This document shows, one piece after another, positions 45,350-52,901 of a stretch of DNA of 64,000 nucleotides. The notes under the pieces are model-generated. The model had not been told where the DNA came from. It searched no databases and saw only the letters and a program-made list of their open reading frames with translations. Both the position numbers and the translations under genes were made by a program. Numbering within the stretch: the first letter of the stretch is position 1; every line of letters begins with the position of its first letter. This DNA is from Roseivirga seohaensis (GTDB taxonomy: Bacteria > Bacteroidota > Bacteroidia > Cytophagales > Cyclobacteriaceae): positions 62,001 through 126,000 of the forward strand of contig NZ_LRPB01000006.1 of assembly GCF_001592945.1 (NCBI RefSeq). The letters are read 5' to 3'.

Positions 45350-45592
45350 ATGAGTGAGATTCAAGAAAAAATCACAAAAATTCTAGTCGATAAAATAGGT
45401 ATAGCGCCTACTGAAGCTACAATTGACGCAAACTTTATTAAAGATTTAGGTATAGACTCGTTGGACTATGCTGAACTCGTAATGGAATTTGAACAGACTT
45501 TTGAGATCAGAATTCCGGACAGCGATGCTGAGAAGTTGCAAACGGTTGGACAAACAGTAGAGTATATCCAAAAAAAGGTAAACCAAAATTAG
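45350..45592 (+). CDS. Acyl carrier protein
   Basis: An 80-residue carrier. The start is the ATG at 45350; the longer frame from 45266 overlaps the kinase and lacks similarity. The phosphopantetheine site is Ser37 in LGIDSLDYAELVMEFE, followed by the acidic helix II and IPDSDAEKLQTVG. It lies 52 bases after the kinase and is not next to fabF or other fatty acid genes, unlike the housekeeping acpP of most bacteria. It may be the main ACP or a specialised one; the sequence is close to the standard type. Confidence 0.9.
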   Translation: MSEIQEKITKILVDKIGIAPTEATIDANFIKDLGIDSLDYAELVMEFEQTFEIRIPDSDAEKLQTVGQTVEYIQKKVNQN

Positions 45593-45683
45593 CCTACGGT
45601 CAGGTTAAGCCTGTATTACCAAAAAACATCTCATCCCTCCTTTAAATATTAATTCCGTAAAACCACGGTGACAATGGAGTCAA

Positions 45684-45703
45684 ACTCAATTTGTTAATTG
45701 AGT
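45684..45703. repeat. Inverted repeat before the LpxH-like gene
   Basis: ACTCAATT / AATTGAGT, 8-bp arms with TGTT loop, ending 16 bases before the GTG start. It could be an operator or a translation-affecting hairpin. Confidence 0.5.
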
Positions 45704-45719
45704 CATACCCCTTTAACCC

Positions 45720-46565
45720 GTGAAGAATAACTGCAAAACCATTGTTATTTCTGATGTTCACCTAGGCACCAAAGGCTCAAAGTCTAAAGAACTTGTCAGA
45801 TTTCTAAAACAGTATCAATGTGAAAACTTGATACTCAACGGAGACATTATTGACGGCTGGCAACTCAAAAAATCCGGCCAATGGAAAAGAAAGCACACTC
45901 GCTTTTTTACCTGCATTCTCAAGATGATTGAACAAGAGGACACTAAGGTTACCTACCTTCGTGGCAATCATGACGATTTCCTAGATCAAATTCTCCCCTT
46001 CACAATGGGTAATTTGACCATTAAAAGAGAAATGGTATATGAATCCTGTGGAAAGAAGTTCTTGATTGTTCACGGAGATATTTTTGATTCTATTACACGC
46101 CAGTTTAAATGGATAGCCAAACTTGGCGATGTAGGCTACACTTTTCTTTTATGGCTAAACCGACAATACAACTATCGAAGAGTTAAAAAAGGGCTTCCTT
46201 ACTTTTCTCTTTCTCAGGCAGTAAAAGGCAAAGTAAAACAAGCCATAAAATATATTGACGATTATGAAGAGCAACTTTCTGCCATGGCCAAATACCGTGA
46301 ATGCGATGGCATTATATGCGGACATATTCACCAACCAGCCATAAAAGAAATTGACGGCATTACTTATCTCAACTCTGGAGATTGGGTAGAATCACTCACT
46401 GCCTTAGTCGAAGATTTTAATGGAGAATGGAGTCTTGTCTATTATTCTGAAACCCAAAAAGCAGAAAAGAAGCAGAAAGAATCAAAGGCTTTAAAAAGCA
46501 AACCTATAGAAATAACTGGCCTATTCGGACCAGTAGAAATTAGTCCAAAAACTGAAATCGGATAA
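45720..46565 (+). CDS. LpxH-like metallophosphoesterase (GTG start)
   Basis: A 281-residue calcineurin-type phosphoesterase of the UDP-diacylglucosamine diphosphatase-like class. Metal motifs: SDVHLGTKGSKSKE, NGDIIDGW, RGNHDDF, IVHGDIFD and CGHIHQPA. The insert WLNRQYNYRRVKKG replaces the classic lid of LpxH. In many Bacteroidota this protein stands next to a GT28-like glycosyltransferase, as here, suggesting a glycolipid substrate other than lipid A. The GTG start at 45720 is the first in-frame codon before KNNCKTIVISDVH. The C-terminal tail is Lys-rich. Confidence 0.8.
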   Translation: MKNNCKTIVISDVHLGTKGSKSKELVRFLKQYQCENLILNGDIIDGWQLKKSGQWKRKHTRFFTCILKMIEQEDTKVTYLRGNHDDFLDQILPFTMGNLTIKREMVYESCGKKFLIVHGDIFDSITRQFKWIAKLGDVGYTFLLWLNRQYNYRRVKKGLPYFSLSQAVKGKVKQAIKYIDDYEEQLSAMAKYRECDGIICGHIHQPAIKEIDGITYLNSGDWVESLTALVEDFNGEWSLVYYSETQKAEKKQKESKALKSKPIEITGLFGPVEISPKTEIG

Positions 46566-47717
46566 ATGAGAGCACTCTTTATAATACAAGGTGAAGGACG
46601 CGGTCATATGACTCAAGCGCTAGCTTTATCGCAAATACTGACAGAAGCCGGCCATGAAGTAACTTCCATGATTATTGGCACCAACAAAAGACGTGAGGTA
46701 CCTGCTTATTTCCAGCAAAAATCCGATACAAAAGTCCATACGGTCGTTAGCCCAAACTTTTTTTACGATAAGGGAAAGAAGTCCATCAACTTATGGAAAA
46801 CAGGGCTAGTTAATGGCTTAAATATTCCGCAGTTTTTAAGCCAACTCAGAAAAATCAACCAGATTGTAAAAAGGGAAAAGCCCGATGTTATTATTAACTT
46901 CTATGATATACTCGCGGGTATGTATTTTGGAATTTATAAGCCGAAAGTAAAAAGAATCTGTATTGCCCATCAGTATTTGGCCGAAGACCGTTCTTTTCCA
47001 TTTGCCGAAGGCTCTCCACTTCAAAAACGGTGTTTTCTGCTTACAAACAAACTGACATCACTAAATACCCATAAGAAAATCGCCTTATCATTTCGCGACA
47101 TTAAACCTGATTCTAAAACATTAACCATTGCTCCTCCTCTACTGAGGGAAGAAATATTCAACCTAACTCCGAGCAAAGGAGATTTCATTTTGGCCTATGT
47201 AGTAAACCCCGGCTATGCTTATGACTTAATGGAATGGCACAAACAGAACAAGAAAATTCGACTGCATTGCTTTTGGGATAACTTAGAGCAAAAAGATGAA
47301 TGGTCACCATGGAAAAACATCACCTTCCATCATATTAATGACCAAAAGTTTTTGAGCTTTATGAAAGATTGTTTGGGCTACGTTTCTACGGCAGGCTTTG
47401 AGTCTATTTGCGAGGCCATGTATTTAGGTAAGCCAGTAATGATGGTGCCCGTTGAAAACCAATATGAGCAAGCCTGTAATGCATTGGATGCAGTAAAAGC
47501 TGGTGCTGGAATCGCCAACCACCAGTTTGTGCTAGATCCATTCTTAAAGCACCTCTCTACACACACAACAGAGTCAACTGATTTTAAACATTGGATGGGG
47601 CTGAATAAAACAATCATTCTTGAAGCACTCGAAGCACCAGTGACCCCAAGTCGGAGCCTTATACTTAATTTCACACCTGCTATTCCCAGACTATTCACTA
47701 TCTCTACCGACAATTAA
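46566..47717 (+). CDS. GT-B glycosyltransferase (MurG/GT28-like)
   Basis: A 383-residue transferase with the N-terminal glycine loop QGEGRGHMTQALAL and the C-terminal donor site STAGFESICEAMYLGKPVMMVPVENQYEQ, where STAGFESICEAM is the GT28 signature. The ATG abuts the TAA of the phosphoesterase gene, so the two are co-translated. It resembles glycolipid glycosyltransferases related to MurG and monogalactosyldiacylglycerol synthase. The lipid acceptor is inferred, not shown. Confidence 0.82.
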   Translation: MRALFIIQGEGRGHMTQALALSQILTEAGHEVTSMIIGTNKRREVPAYFQQKSDTKVHTVVSPNFFYDKGKKSINLWKTGLVNGLNIPQFLSQLRKINQIVKREKPDVIINFYDILAGMYFGIYKPKVKRICIAHQYLAEDRSFPFAEGSPLQKRCFLLTNKLTSLNTHKKIALSFRDIKPDSKTLTIAPPLLREEIFNLTPSKGDFILAYVVNPGYAYDLMEWHKQNKKIRLHCFWDNLEQKDEWSPWKNITFHHINDQKFLSFMKDCLGYVSTAGFESICEAMYLGKPVMMVPVENQYEQACNALDAVKAGAGIANHQFVLDPFLKHLSTHTTESTDFKHWMGLNKTIILEALEAPVTPSRSLILNFTPAIPRLFTISTDN

Positions 47718-47758
47718 ACAGAATGATATAATCAATTTTCATTCAAGAATCTACTCTT

Positions 47759-47791
47759 CATAATACAATATATTACATATATTGTATTATG
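47759..47791. repeat. 13-bp inverted repeat spanning the start codon of the TlpA lipoprotein gene
   Basis: CATAATACAATAT and ATATTGTATTATG, perfect 13-bp arms with a 7-base loop (47772-47778). The ATG of the downstream gene is the last three bases of the right arm. As RNA, the start codon would be paired; as DNA, it is a good dimer-binding operator. Confidence 0.75.
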
Positions 47792-49360
47792 AAACAACTC
47801 ATATTCCTCTCTGCGCTATTCATATTTTTTGGCTGCTCACCTACTAACACCTCCAAGGAAGCCGGGAAAGAACCAACGAATCAAATAGTCCTTATCTTCA
47901 ATAAACCTGTTCAAAATGGCTCTTATCGAAATCAAATCGGCTCTCAAAATGGTGACGAAATTCAATTCTTAGATGACCATATGATTGAACAGCGACTGCA
48001 CCTGAACATTGGAGCAGAGTCGGACACAGTGATTGTCGAAAGCAAACGTGACTTAGTTGAAATCAGGTTGATGTACAAAGGAGTTGACGAGCTCAAATAC
48101 TTGTTTCAGAATGGCGATTCCATTGTCTTTAATTATTCGGACATCAAGCCAATTGCTAAGGTCATAAATCGCCAAGAAGATTATACCGTGACTAATTTCA
48201 GTTTGGTTGAAAGAGATAGCATTGCTCTTGATGAATACACAGCATTGGATATTGCTAAGATGCCTATCCTACTTCATTATAGAGCAAAGGATATGAATAG
48301 AGATGACTACAGCTCTTTCATGAAAAAGATAGATCAAATGACATTAAAAAACATCCCTCTAGAGATAGAAAGAGAATATACAATATTAGAAGCGCTGAAG
48401 GCAGAGCAAAAGATCAGTAATGATCAATTTCTATATAGACTTCAAAACATCTACTTCCAACTCTTGGAGCTTCAAGCATCACCATTGAATAAGAAAGGAG
48501 TGGAAAACCCAAAATTCATGTCTCTAAAAGCTTTCTCTCAAGATCTTGAAAACCGATTTCCTGACATCCGCACTAAAAGAGGTGATTCATTATTATACAA
48601 CTCAGCCTATGCTTCCTTTTTTCATTATTCAACTTCAATAGAATTCAGCTCAAAAGTGAGTCAATACGAATACAAAACAGAAACAGCAGGCGGTCGAATT
48701 ACAAATTACCCTCAGGCCTATGATTCTGTTCAAGTATCCTCTCAACTCACAGCTATTGAAAAGAAAAAACTACAATTCGCTTATATAGAAAAGCTATTCC
48801 AAGATGCAGGTTACTTCCCCATTGAAAAGCGTTGGGAATACCTGAACAAGTTCAAAAATGATTATCAGGACTCGGCAATGGTTGATTTTTTAGTGAAGAA
48901 GTTCAATATCAAATTCAAAATAGATGACGATCTTGAACTTGTAGACAAGGCAGGAAAAGTAACTTCCCTTGAAGCATTGATTACATCACACAAGGGCAAA
49001 GTACTCTATATAGATTACTGGGCTAGTTGGTGTGGGCCTTGCATTAACGAAATGCCGAGTTCTAAGCAATTGCAGAAGGGTTTAGCAAATGACAATATTG
49101 TTTACATCTACCTTTCAAGTGATAGAACAGACAGGCCTTGGCAAAAGACCATGGAAAGGCTTGAGTTAAATGAGGGTTTACATTTCAGAATAGACAATGC
49201 GGGCTACACTACTAAAATGGAAGAGCTTAATATTCCTTCAATTCCTCGGTACATGATTTATGACACCAAAGGTAAGCTGGTGAACAATAATGCCCCGCGA
49301 CCGAGCCAAAGCAAAGTGCTAAAAGCAGAACTTATGAAGTATATTGAAACCTCGAAGTAG
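47789..49360 (+). CDS. TlpA/thioredoxin-domain lipoprotein
   Basis: A 523-residue exported protein. Residues 1-16 are a lipoprotein signal with Cys16 (IFFGCS). About 30-375 is an unassigned, mainly helical region in its second half. About 380-520 is a thioredoxin-like domain of the TlpA/ResA type with redox site CGPC (415-418) in YWASWCGPCINEMPSS and the cis-Pro segment IPSIPRYMIYD. It probably reduces or delivers electrons to envelope proteins. Such long lipoproteins ending in a TlpA domain are widespread in Bacteroidota. MsrB-MsrA follows 37 bases later. Its start codon lies in an inverted repeat. Confidence 0.85.
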   Translation: MKQLIFLSALFIFFGCSPTNTSKEAGKEPTNQIVLIFNKPVQNGSYRNQIGSQNGDEIQFLDDHMIEQRLHLNIGAESDTVIVESKRDLVEIRLMYKGVDELKYLFQNGDSIVFNYSDIKPIAKVINRQEDYTVTNFSLVERDSIALDEYTALDIAKMPILLHYRAKDMNRDDYSSFMKKIDQMTLKNIPLEIEREYTILEALKAEQKISNDQFLYRLQNIYFQLLELQASPLNKKGVENPKFMSLKAFSQDLENRFPDIRTKRGDSLLYNSAYASFFHYSTSIEFSSKVSQYEYKTETAGGRITNYPQAYDSVQVSSQLTAIEKKKLQFAYIEKLFQDAGYFPIEKRWEYLNKFKNDYQDSAMVDFLVKKFNIKFKIDDDLELVDKAGKVTSLEALITSHKGKVLYIDYWASWCGPCINEMPSSKQLQKGLANDNIVYIYLSSDRTDRPWQKTMERLELNEGLHFRIDNAGYTTKMEELNIPSIPRYMIYDTKGKLVNNNAPRPSQSKVLKAELMKYIETSK

Positions 49361-49397
49361 ACATTTGTGTTCTACCCTCGAAATCAGAAAGGAATAT

Positions 49398-50381
49398 ATG
49401 CTTACTTGGATTGACGTAATCAAATTTGCCAACAACGGCAGCCCAACACCCGACAGAAGGGTGGAAAAAACTGAGGAAGAATGGAAAGCCATTTTAACTC
49501 CATCACAATTTCAAATTGCCAGATTAAAAGGCACCGAAAGGGCAGGAACTGGTGAATTCTGCGAACGCCACGAACCAGGACTATATGGTTGCGTTTGCTG
49601 CGACACTCCCCTATTCGACTCCAGATTAAAATTTGAATCTGGTTCTGGCTGGCCAAGTTTTACACAACCCGTAAAAGAAAATGCCATTAAATACGAAAAA
49701 GACACGTCTTATGGAATGGTGCGTGTGGAAGTAATGTGCAATACTTGCGATGCTCATCAAGGTCATGTTTTTCCTGATGGGCCTGCGCCAAGTGGATTAC
49801 GCTATTGCATTAATTCGGCTTCGATGAAATTGATTGAAGAAGACAAAACGGAGGCCACAGCCATTTTAGGCGGTGGTTGTTTTTGGTGTACCGAAGCTGT
49901 TTTTCAACGCGTAAAAGGAGTTAAACAAGTAGAGTCGGGCTATTCAGGCGGAACTGTTAAAAACCCAACGTACAGAGAAATTGGAACAGGAAGAACGGGA
50001 CATGCGGAAGTGATTAAAATTACCTACAACCCAGAGATTCTACCTTATGCCGATTTACTTCGTATTTTCTTTTCTACCCACGACCCTACTACTTTAAACA
50101 GACAGGGATATGACCAAGGAACACAATACAGGTCTGTAATTTTTTATCAAGACGAAGATGAAAGACAAACCGCAGAAGCTGTAAAGGAGGAAATGAAGGG
50201 TTACTTTGACGATCCTATTGTAACAGAAATCAGTCCGCTTGGAGCCTATTACCCAGCCGAAAATTACCATCAAAATTATTACAACGAGAATGGAAGTCAA
50301 CCATATTGCAGGGCTGTAATTGATCCAAAAGTTCAGAAACTACGGAGCATGTTTAAAGACAGGCTGAAAGAAGAAGTATAA
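49398..50381 (+). CDS. MsrB-MsrA fusion, methionine sulfoxide reductase
   Basis: Reduces both R- and S-methionine sulfoxide. About 327 residues from the ATG at 49398; a longer in-frame start (49344) overlaps the lipoprotein gene. The MsrB domain comes first (1-150), with zinc cysteines GCVCC (65, 67/68) and CNTC (114, 117), and catalytic Cys137 (RYCINS). The MsrA domain follows (155-327), with catalytic Cys161 in GCFWC. The order B-A is opposite to the A-B order of PilB and some others. No signal peptide, so cytoplasmic unless start choice is wrong. Thioredoxin would recycle it. Confidence 0.94.
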   Translation: MLTWIDVIKFANNGSPTPDRRVEKTEEEWKAILTPSQFQIARLKGTERAGTGEFCERHEPGLYGCVCCDTPLFDSRLKFESGSGWPSFTQPVKENAIKYEKDTSYGMVRVEVMCNTCDAHQGHVFPDGPAPSGLRYCINSASMKLIEEDKTEATAILGGGCFWCTEAVFQRVKGVKQVESGYSGGTVKNPTYREIGTGRTGHAEVIKITYNPEILPYADLLRIFFSTHDPTTLNRQGYDQGTQYRSVIFYQDEDERQTAEAVKEEMKGYFDDPIVTEISPLGAYYPAENYHQNYYNENGSQPYCRAVIDPKVQKLRSMFKDRLKEEV

Positions 50382-50388
50382 ACACCGG

Positions 50389-50418
50389 GGCTTCACTTTA
50401 ATAAGTGGAGCCTTTTTT
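50389..50418 (+). terminator. Intrinsic terminator of msrBA
   Basis: Stem GGCTTCACTT / AAGTGGAGCC (50389-50398 with 50403-50412, one G-U), TAAT loop, then six T. It overlaps the 3' end of the convergent pbpC gene. Confidence 0.88.
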
Positions 50419-52843
50419 ACTTCCCTACCTTTTCCAACACTGTAAAATTTCGTGACAACCGATGCCCTTCTTCATCAACCACAGTGATGATGTGTTCACC
50501 CGCTGGTGGTGTTAAGGCGAGAACATGATTCCCTTGAGTGGTACCTAAATAGACATCATTTAAATGCCAATGCAACTGGCTATTGGGTTTACGATGAGCC
50601 ACCTCAAACACCACTTGTTCCCTTTCGCCTTCTAGATTTATGGGAATATACACCTGCGCATCGGGTTCTGGATATACCATGTCCATCACTTCCATATCCA
50701 AGCTTTCACCAAAGCAATCGCTTCGTAAAGGAGGAAGTTCTTGATAGGTTGGATTACGCTTTTTATAATACAGTGCTTGTTTAGGAGGAAGGACAAACCA
50801 ATTGGTGCTGATTATATCTACCACTGGTTCACAATCTGAATTCACACGGTAATTCTTAGTTTTATCAAGGTGTACCCTTTGATGAAAAGGGCTTGCCATG
50901 GTATTCAGCCCAGCCTTTGGAATTAAAACGGTATCCACTTGAATGGAATAGGATGAAGCCAAATAACCACTTTGACGATCTACTGGTGCATATGCCATTT
51001 CAGCCATAGGCGGGTTAAACCAAGTAGTTTCAGGCAGCACATCAAAAATATCGAAGAGAATTGGCGCAGCGGCTTGAATACCCGTGAGTCCAGGTCGTCC
51101 TTCGCCATCGGCATTCCCTACCCAAACGCCTACTACATATTCGGGGGTCACACCTATTGCCCAACCATCTCGGTAGCCAAAGCTCGTCCCAGTTTTCCAG
51201 GCTATTTTCTTGGCACTAGAATACAGTTTCCATTGCGCATCATCGCCCGGACGATACACTTCCAACATGGCCTTGAAGGTGAACCAAATAGAAGAAGCGC
51301 TTAACTGTTTATTGTTCTTCAGTTCAATGTTTTCAGTTGGCTGTTTTTTAGAAACATCTTTTTCACTCAACAATGAAGGTTGAACTTTTGAATTTGCACC
51401 ATCATAATTCGCAAAGTCAAAATCACTTTTTTCATAGCGCTTTTCGGGAGTCCGCCCATTAAACTGTGTGAGTGTTCGCGCCATTCCTGCATAAATATTC
51501 GTCAAGTCCCAAAGTGTACCTTCCGAACCGCCCAGAATCATTGACAGGCCATAATGACTAGCGGGCTGGGTAAGCGTTGTCATTCCTAAATCTTTCAGTT
51601 TTTCATGGAAACGCGGATAGCCATAATCTTGAAGCATATGAACTGCAGGAATATTGAGCGACCTCGATAAAGCCATATCGGCATGAACGGCTCCATCGTA
51701 TTCGCGGGTAAAATTCTTTGGCACAAAGTTTTTGAAATACACAGGCACATCGGGCAAAAGCGATTTTGGCAGCATCAATCCTTCATCCAATAGAGAAGCA
51801 TAGAGTATGGGTTTGAGCAAACTGCCTGTGCTCCTTGGTGCTTGAATCACATCTACTTGTTGGCCAGTTGACGATGTACCTTCCTCATACACATTTCCTA
51901 TATAGGCCTTCACTGTATTACTGCGAACATCCAACACAATGGTCGAAGCATTTTCAATTCCATCGAGCCTCAATAATGCATTATGGTTTTTCACCACTCG
52001 GTCTACACGCCTCTGCAAATGCGCATCTAGCGTAGTTTGCAACCTTTGACCTTCCTTTCCATCCTTGATGCCTTTGTCCAGCAAGTGCAAAGCTTCAATT
52101 GGAATATCATTAGGTTTAGAAGGAATTGGTTCTTCTTTGGCTAATTCAAGGCTAGTTTCATCAAAAAAACCTTCATCATACATTTTATCTAAAAGGCGAT
52201 CGCGTTTGGCTTTTAAAGGAGCCGTATTTCTTCCGGGGTATAGCAATGAAGGCTGATTGGGAAGCACTGCCAACAATGCGGCTTCGGCCCAGCTTAAATC
52301 GTTGGCTCTTCTGCCAAAGTAGCGCCATGAGGCCGCTTCAATCCCCACAGTATTTCCTCCAAAAGGGGCGTGCGAAGCATACAGTTTCAGAATGTTTTTT
52401 TTGGAATATCGAAGTTCAAGTCGGGTGGCCAGAATCATTTCCACCAACTTTTCATATACGTTGCGCGACTTACCTTTTCGGTACATCCGTATCACCTGCA
52501 TGGATAGGGTGCTCCCTCCACTCACTACCGATCCAGCTTTTAAATTCTGAACTATGGCCCGGCCCATGGCCAAAGGATTTACCCCGGGATGGCGATAGAA
52601 ATATTGATCTTCGAAAGTTAGTAAAGCTGCCTCATATTTATCAGAAATGGAATCTACTTCTGGAAACCGCCATTGGCCGTCTCTGGCAATTCGGGCAGAA
52701 AGCATTTCTCCATTTTCGGCATTGAGTACAGTTGCGTATGGATCGTTAAAAAGTGTTTTAGGCAAGCAGACATAATACGCAGCCGACAATAGCACCAAAA
52801 GTACCACAATTGGATAACGATATTTCTTGATCTGTTTTTTCAT
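50417..52843 (-). CDS. pbpC: Penicillin-binding protein 1C
   Basis: A bifunctional peptidoglycan synthase of class A, type 1C, 808 residues. One N-terminal helix (about 8-26); glycosyltransferase domain with EDQYFYRHPGVNP and SGGSTLSMQVIRM (about 75-240); transpeptidase with SxxK nucleophile Ser341 (GSLLK), SRSLN and KTGTS; C-terminal BiPBP domain. It is the downstream neighbour of a giant alpha-2-macroglobulin gene, the same pairing as yfhM-pbpC in E. coli. PBP1C-A2M is thought to act in envelope defence and repair. All catalytic motifs are present. Confidence 0.94.
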   Translation of the reverse strand: MKKQIKKYRYPIVVLLVLLSAAYYVCLPKTLFNDPYATVLNAENGEMLSARIARDGQWRFPEVDSISDKYEAALLTFEDQYFYRHPGVNPLAMGRAIVQNLKAGSVVSGGSTLSMQVIRMYRKGKSRNVYEKLVEMILATRLELRYSKKNILKLYASHAPFGGNTVGIEAASWRYFGRRANDLSWAEAALLAVLPNQPSLLYPGRNTAPLKAKRDRLLDKMYDEGFFDETSLELAKEEPIPSKPNDIPIEALHLLDKGIKDGKEGQRLQTTLDAHLQRRVDRVVKNHNALLRLDGIENASTIVLDVRSNTVKAYIGNVYEEGTSSTGQQVDVIQAPRSTGSLLKPILYASLLDEGLMLPKSLLPDVPVYFKNFVPKNFTREYDGAVHADMALSRSLNIPAVHMLQDYGYPRFHEKLKDLGMTTLTQPASHYGLSMILGGSEGTLWDLTNIYAGMARTLTQFNGRTPEKRYEKSDFDFANYDGANSKVQPSLLSEKDVSKKQPTENIELKNNKQLSASSIWFTFKAMLEVYRPGDDAQWKLYSSAKKIAWKTGTSFGYRDGWAIGVTPEYVVGVWVGNADGEGRPGLTGIQAAAPILFDIFDVLPETTWFNPPMAEMAYAPVDRQSGYLASSYSIQVDTVLIPKAGLNTMASPFHQRVHLDKTKNYRVNSDCEPVVDIISTNWFVLPPKQALYYKKRNPTYQELPPLRSDCFGESLDMEVMDMVYPEPDAQVYIPINLEGEREQVVFEVAHRKPNSQLHWHLNDVYLGTTQGNHVLALTPPAGEHIITVVDEEGHRLSRNFTVLEKVGK

Positions 52844-52854
52844 TCGGTGAGGTA

Positions 52855-52887
52855 AGACCCGACAGATTTTAAAAACCTGTCGGGTCT
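52855..52887. repeat. REP-like palindrome between A2M and pbpC
   Basis: AGACCCGACAG / CTGTCGGGTCT, 11-bp arms (52855-52865, 52877-52887) around an A/T-rich loop. It begins 12 bases before pbpC's start, and is not followed by a T run. Similar palindromes of type GACCnGACAGGTTTT are scattered through Bacteroidota genomes, so this is likely a dispersed repeat. Confidence 0.65.
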
Positions 52888-52901
52888 AATGTGATATACT
52901 C

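Noticed and set aside
52246..52725. 159-codon open frame antisense to pbpC
   Set aside because: It lies opposite the conserved glycosyltransferase domain and shows no family features; codon shadow.
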